From the NCBI RefSeq assembly GCF_902726655.1, contig NZ_CACVAN010000001.1, forward strand, positions 2,728,001 to 2,792,000: 64,000 nucleotides of DNA, given 5' to 3'. The position numbers were made by a program, and so were the translations under genes. The notes under the pieces are model-generated. The model was not told the DNA's origin and did no database searches. It saw nothing but the letters and a program-made list of their open reading frames with translations. The number at the start of each line of letters is the position of its first letter. Positions within the stretch are counted from its first letter, which is position 1. Shown here one piece after another: positions 63,828 through 64,000 of this stretch. Source of the DNA: Virgibacillus ihumii (GTDB lineage Bacteria > Bacillota > Bacilli > Bacillales > Amphibacillaceae).

Positions 63828-64000
63828 ATGAATTTTATTTCAAAGCTATTGCCGGCGTCGAAATTAAAGCTGATCATATCTTGTATTGGTGTTATGGCGC
63901 TGGTTGTTTTTTCTGGTATTATCCTGTTTGAAGCAACGAAAGCTGAAGTAGCCGTTACGGAAAATGGAGAAAAACAAACAGTCCAGACTCACGCAAACAC
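63828..64000 (+). CDS. yabE: YabE cell-wall-associated protein, 5' part only
   Basis: The window ends inside the gene. The 57 visible codons start after AAAGGAGG and give a membrane anchor (LIISCIGVMALVVFSGIILF) and EATKAEVAVTENGEKQTVQT, the beginning of the DUF348 repeat region of YabE. The family has G5 and 3D domains later and acts on cell wall. Position after yabD matches. Confidence 0.88.
   Translation, partial: MNFISKLLPASKLKLIISCIGVMALVVFSGIILFEATKAEVAVTENGEKQTVQTHAN

Overview
The window comes from a low-GC Gram-positive bacterium of the family Bacillaceae, probably a halotolerant Virgibacillus/Oceanobacillus-like genus (genus is inference). The right third follows the Bacillus subtilis near-origin gene order: yaaI, tadA, SRP RNA, dnaX, yaaK, recR, yaaL, bofA, csfB, yaaO, tmk, yaaQ/darA, holB, yaaT/ricT, yabA, yabB, yazA, rsmI, abrB, metS, tatD, yabE. 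Sporulation control genes (bofA, csfB/gin) show a spore former.

Region 1 (about 1-17.1 kb) is part of a conjugative element. It holds a type IV secretion operon (TrbL/VirB6-like, a small VirB3/TcpE-like protein, a VirB4 N-domain protein, VirB4 ATPase, VirB8/TcpC-like protein, a two-domain wall hydrolase and a coiled-coil membrane protein). A candidate oriT, two ribbon-helix-helix accessory proteins and a MOB_L/MobP2-type relaxase follow. Next is a leading-region-like block with topoisomerase III, an ArdC-type antirestriction protein and two unknown acidic proteins. No coupling protein, replication protein or integrase lies in the window.

Region 2 (about 17.2-36.6 kb) is an array of mostly one-gene units: small membrane proteins, lipoproteins, a DUF4362 pseudogene, a pentapeptide protein, a PfpI protein, a TIMP-like protein, a DUF925 nucleotidyltransferase, a DinB protein, an SOS-type Y-family polymerase, a RelE-type toxin-antitoxin pair, a NUDIX hydrolase, an SDR with a WYL regulator, and DUF2187 and DUF3231 proteins. 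The units are separated by about twenty copies of an imperfect 25-65 bp repeat with the plan GGGCGC-N5-CGGAATAA-N5-GCGCCC, often followed by AGGGCCATTTAATGGG. The repeat points the same way as the neighbouring genes. One whole unit of 449 bp is duplicated exactly, and the duplication boundaries fall on the GGGCGC core. This resembles a cassette array and is the most unusual feature here. A solitary IS200-type element lies near its right end. The 3' half of a tRNA-Arg(CCT) gene at 36663-36708, followed by a strong terminator, looks like the scar of integration into a tRNA gene; if so, everything to its left is inserted DNA.

Region 3 (37.1-45.8 kb) is chromosomal. It has speD, a DUF4178-PspA-DUF4247-DUF350-aminopropyltransferase cluster behind a sequence matching a sigma-W promoter, acsA behind a sequence matching a CcpA cre site, hmp (flavohaemoglobin) and a second PfpI protein. 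Region 4 (45.9-64 kb) is the conserved replication/recombination/sporulation block described above. It is interrupted by two intergenic repeat elements and by an orphan glycine-betaine-binding lipoprotein gene on the minus strand.
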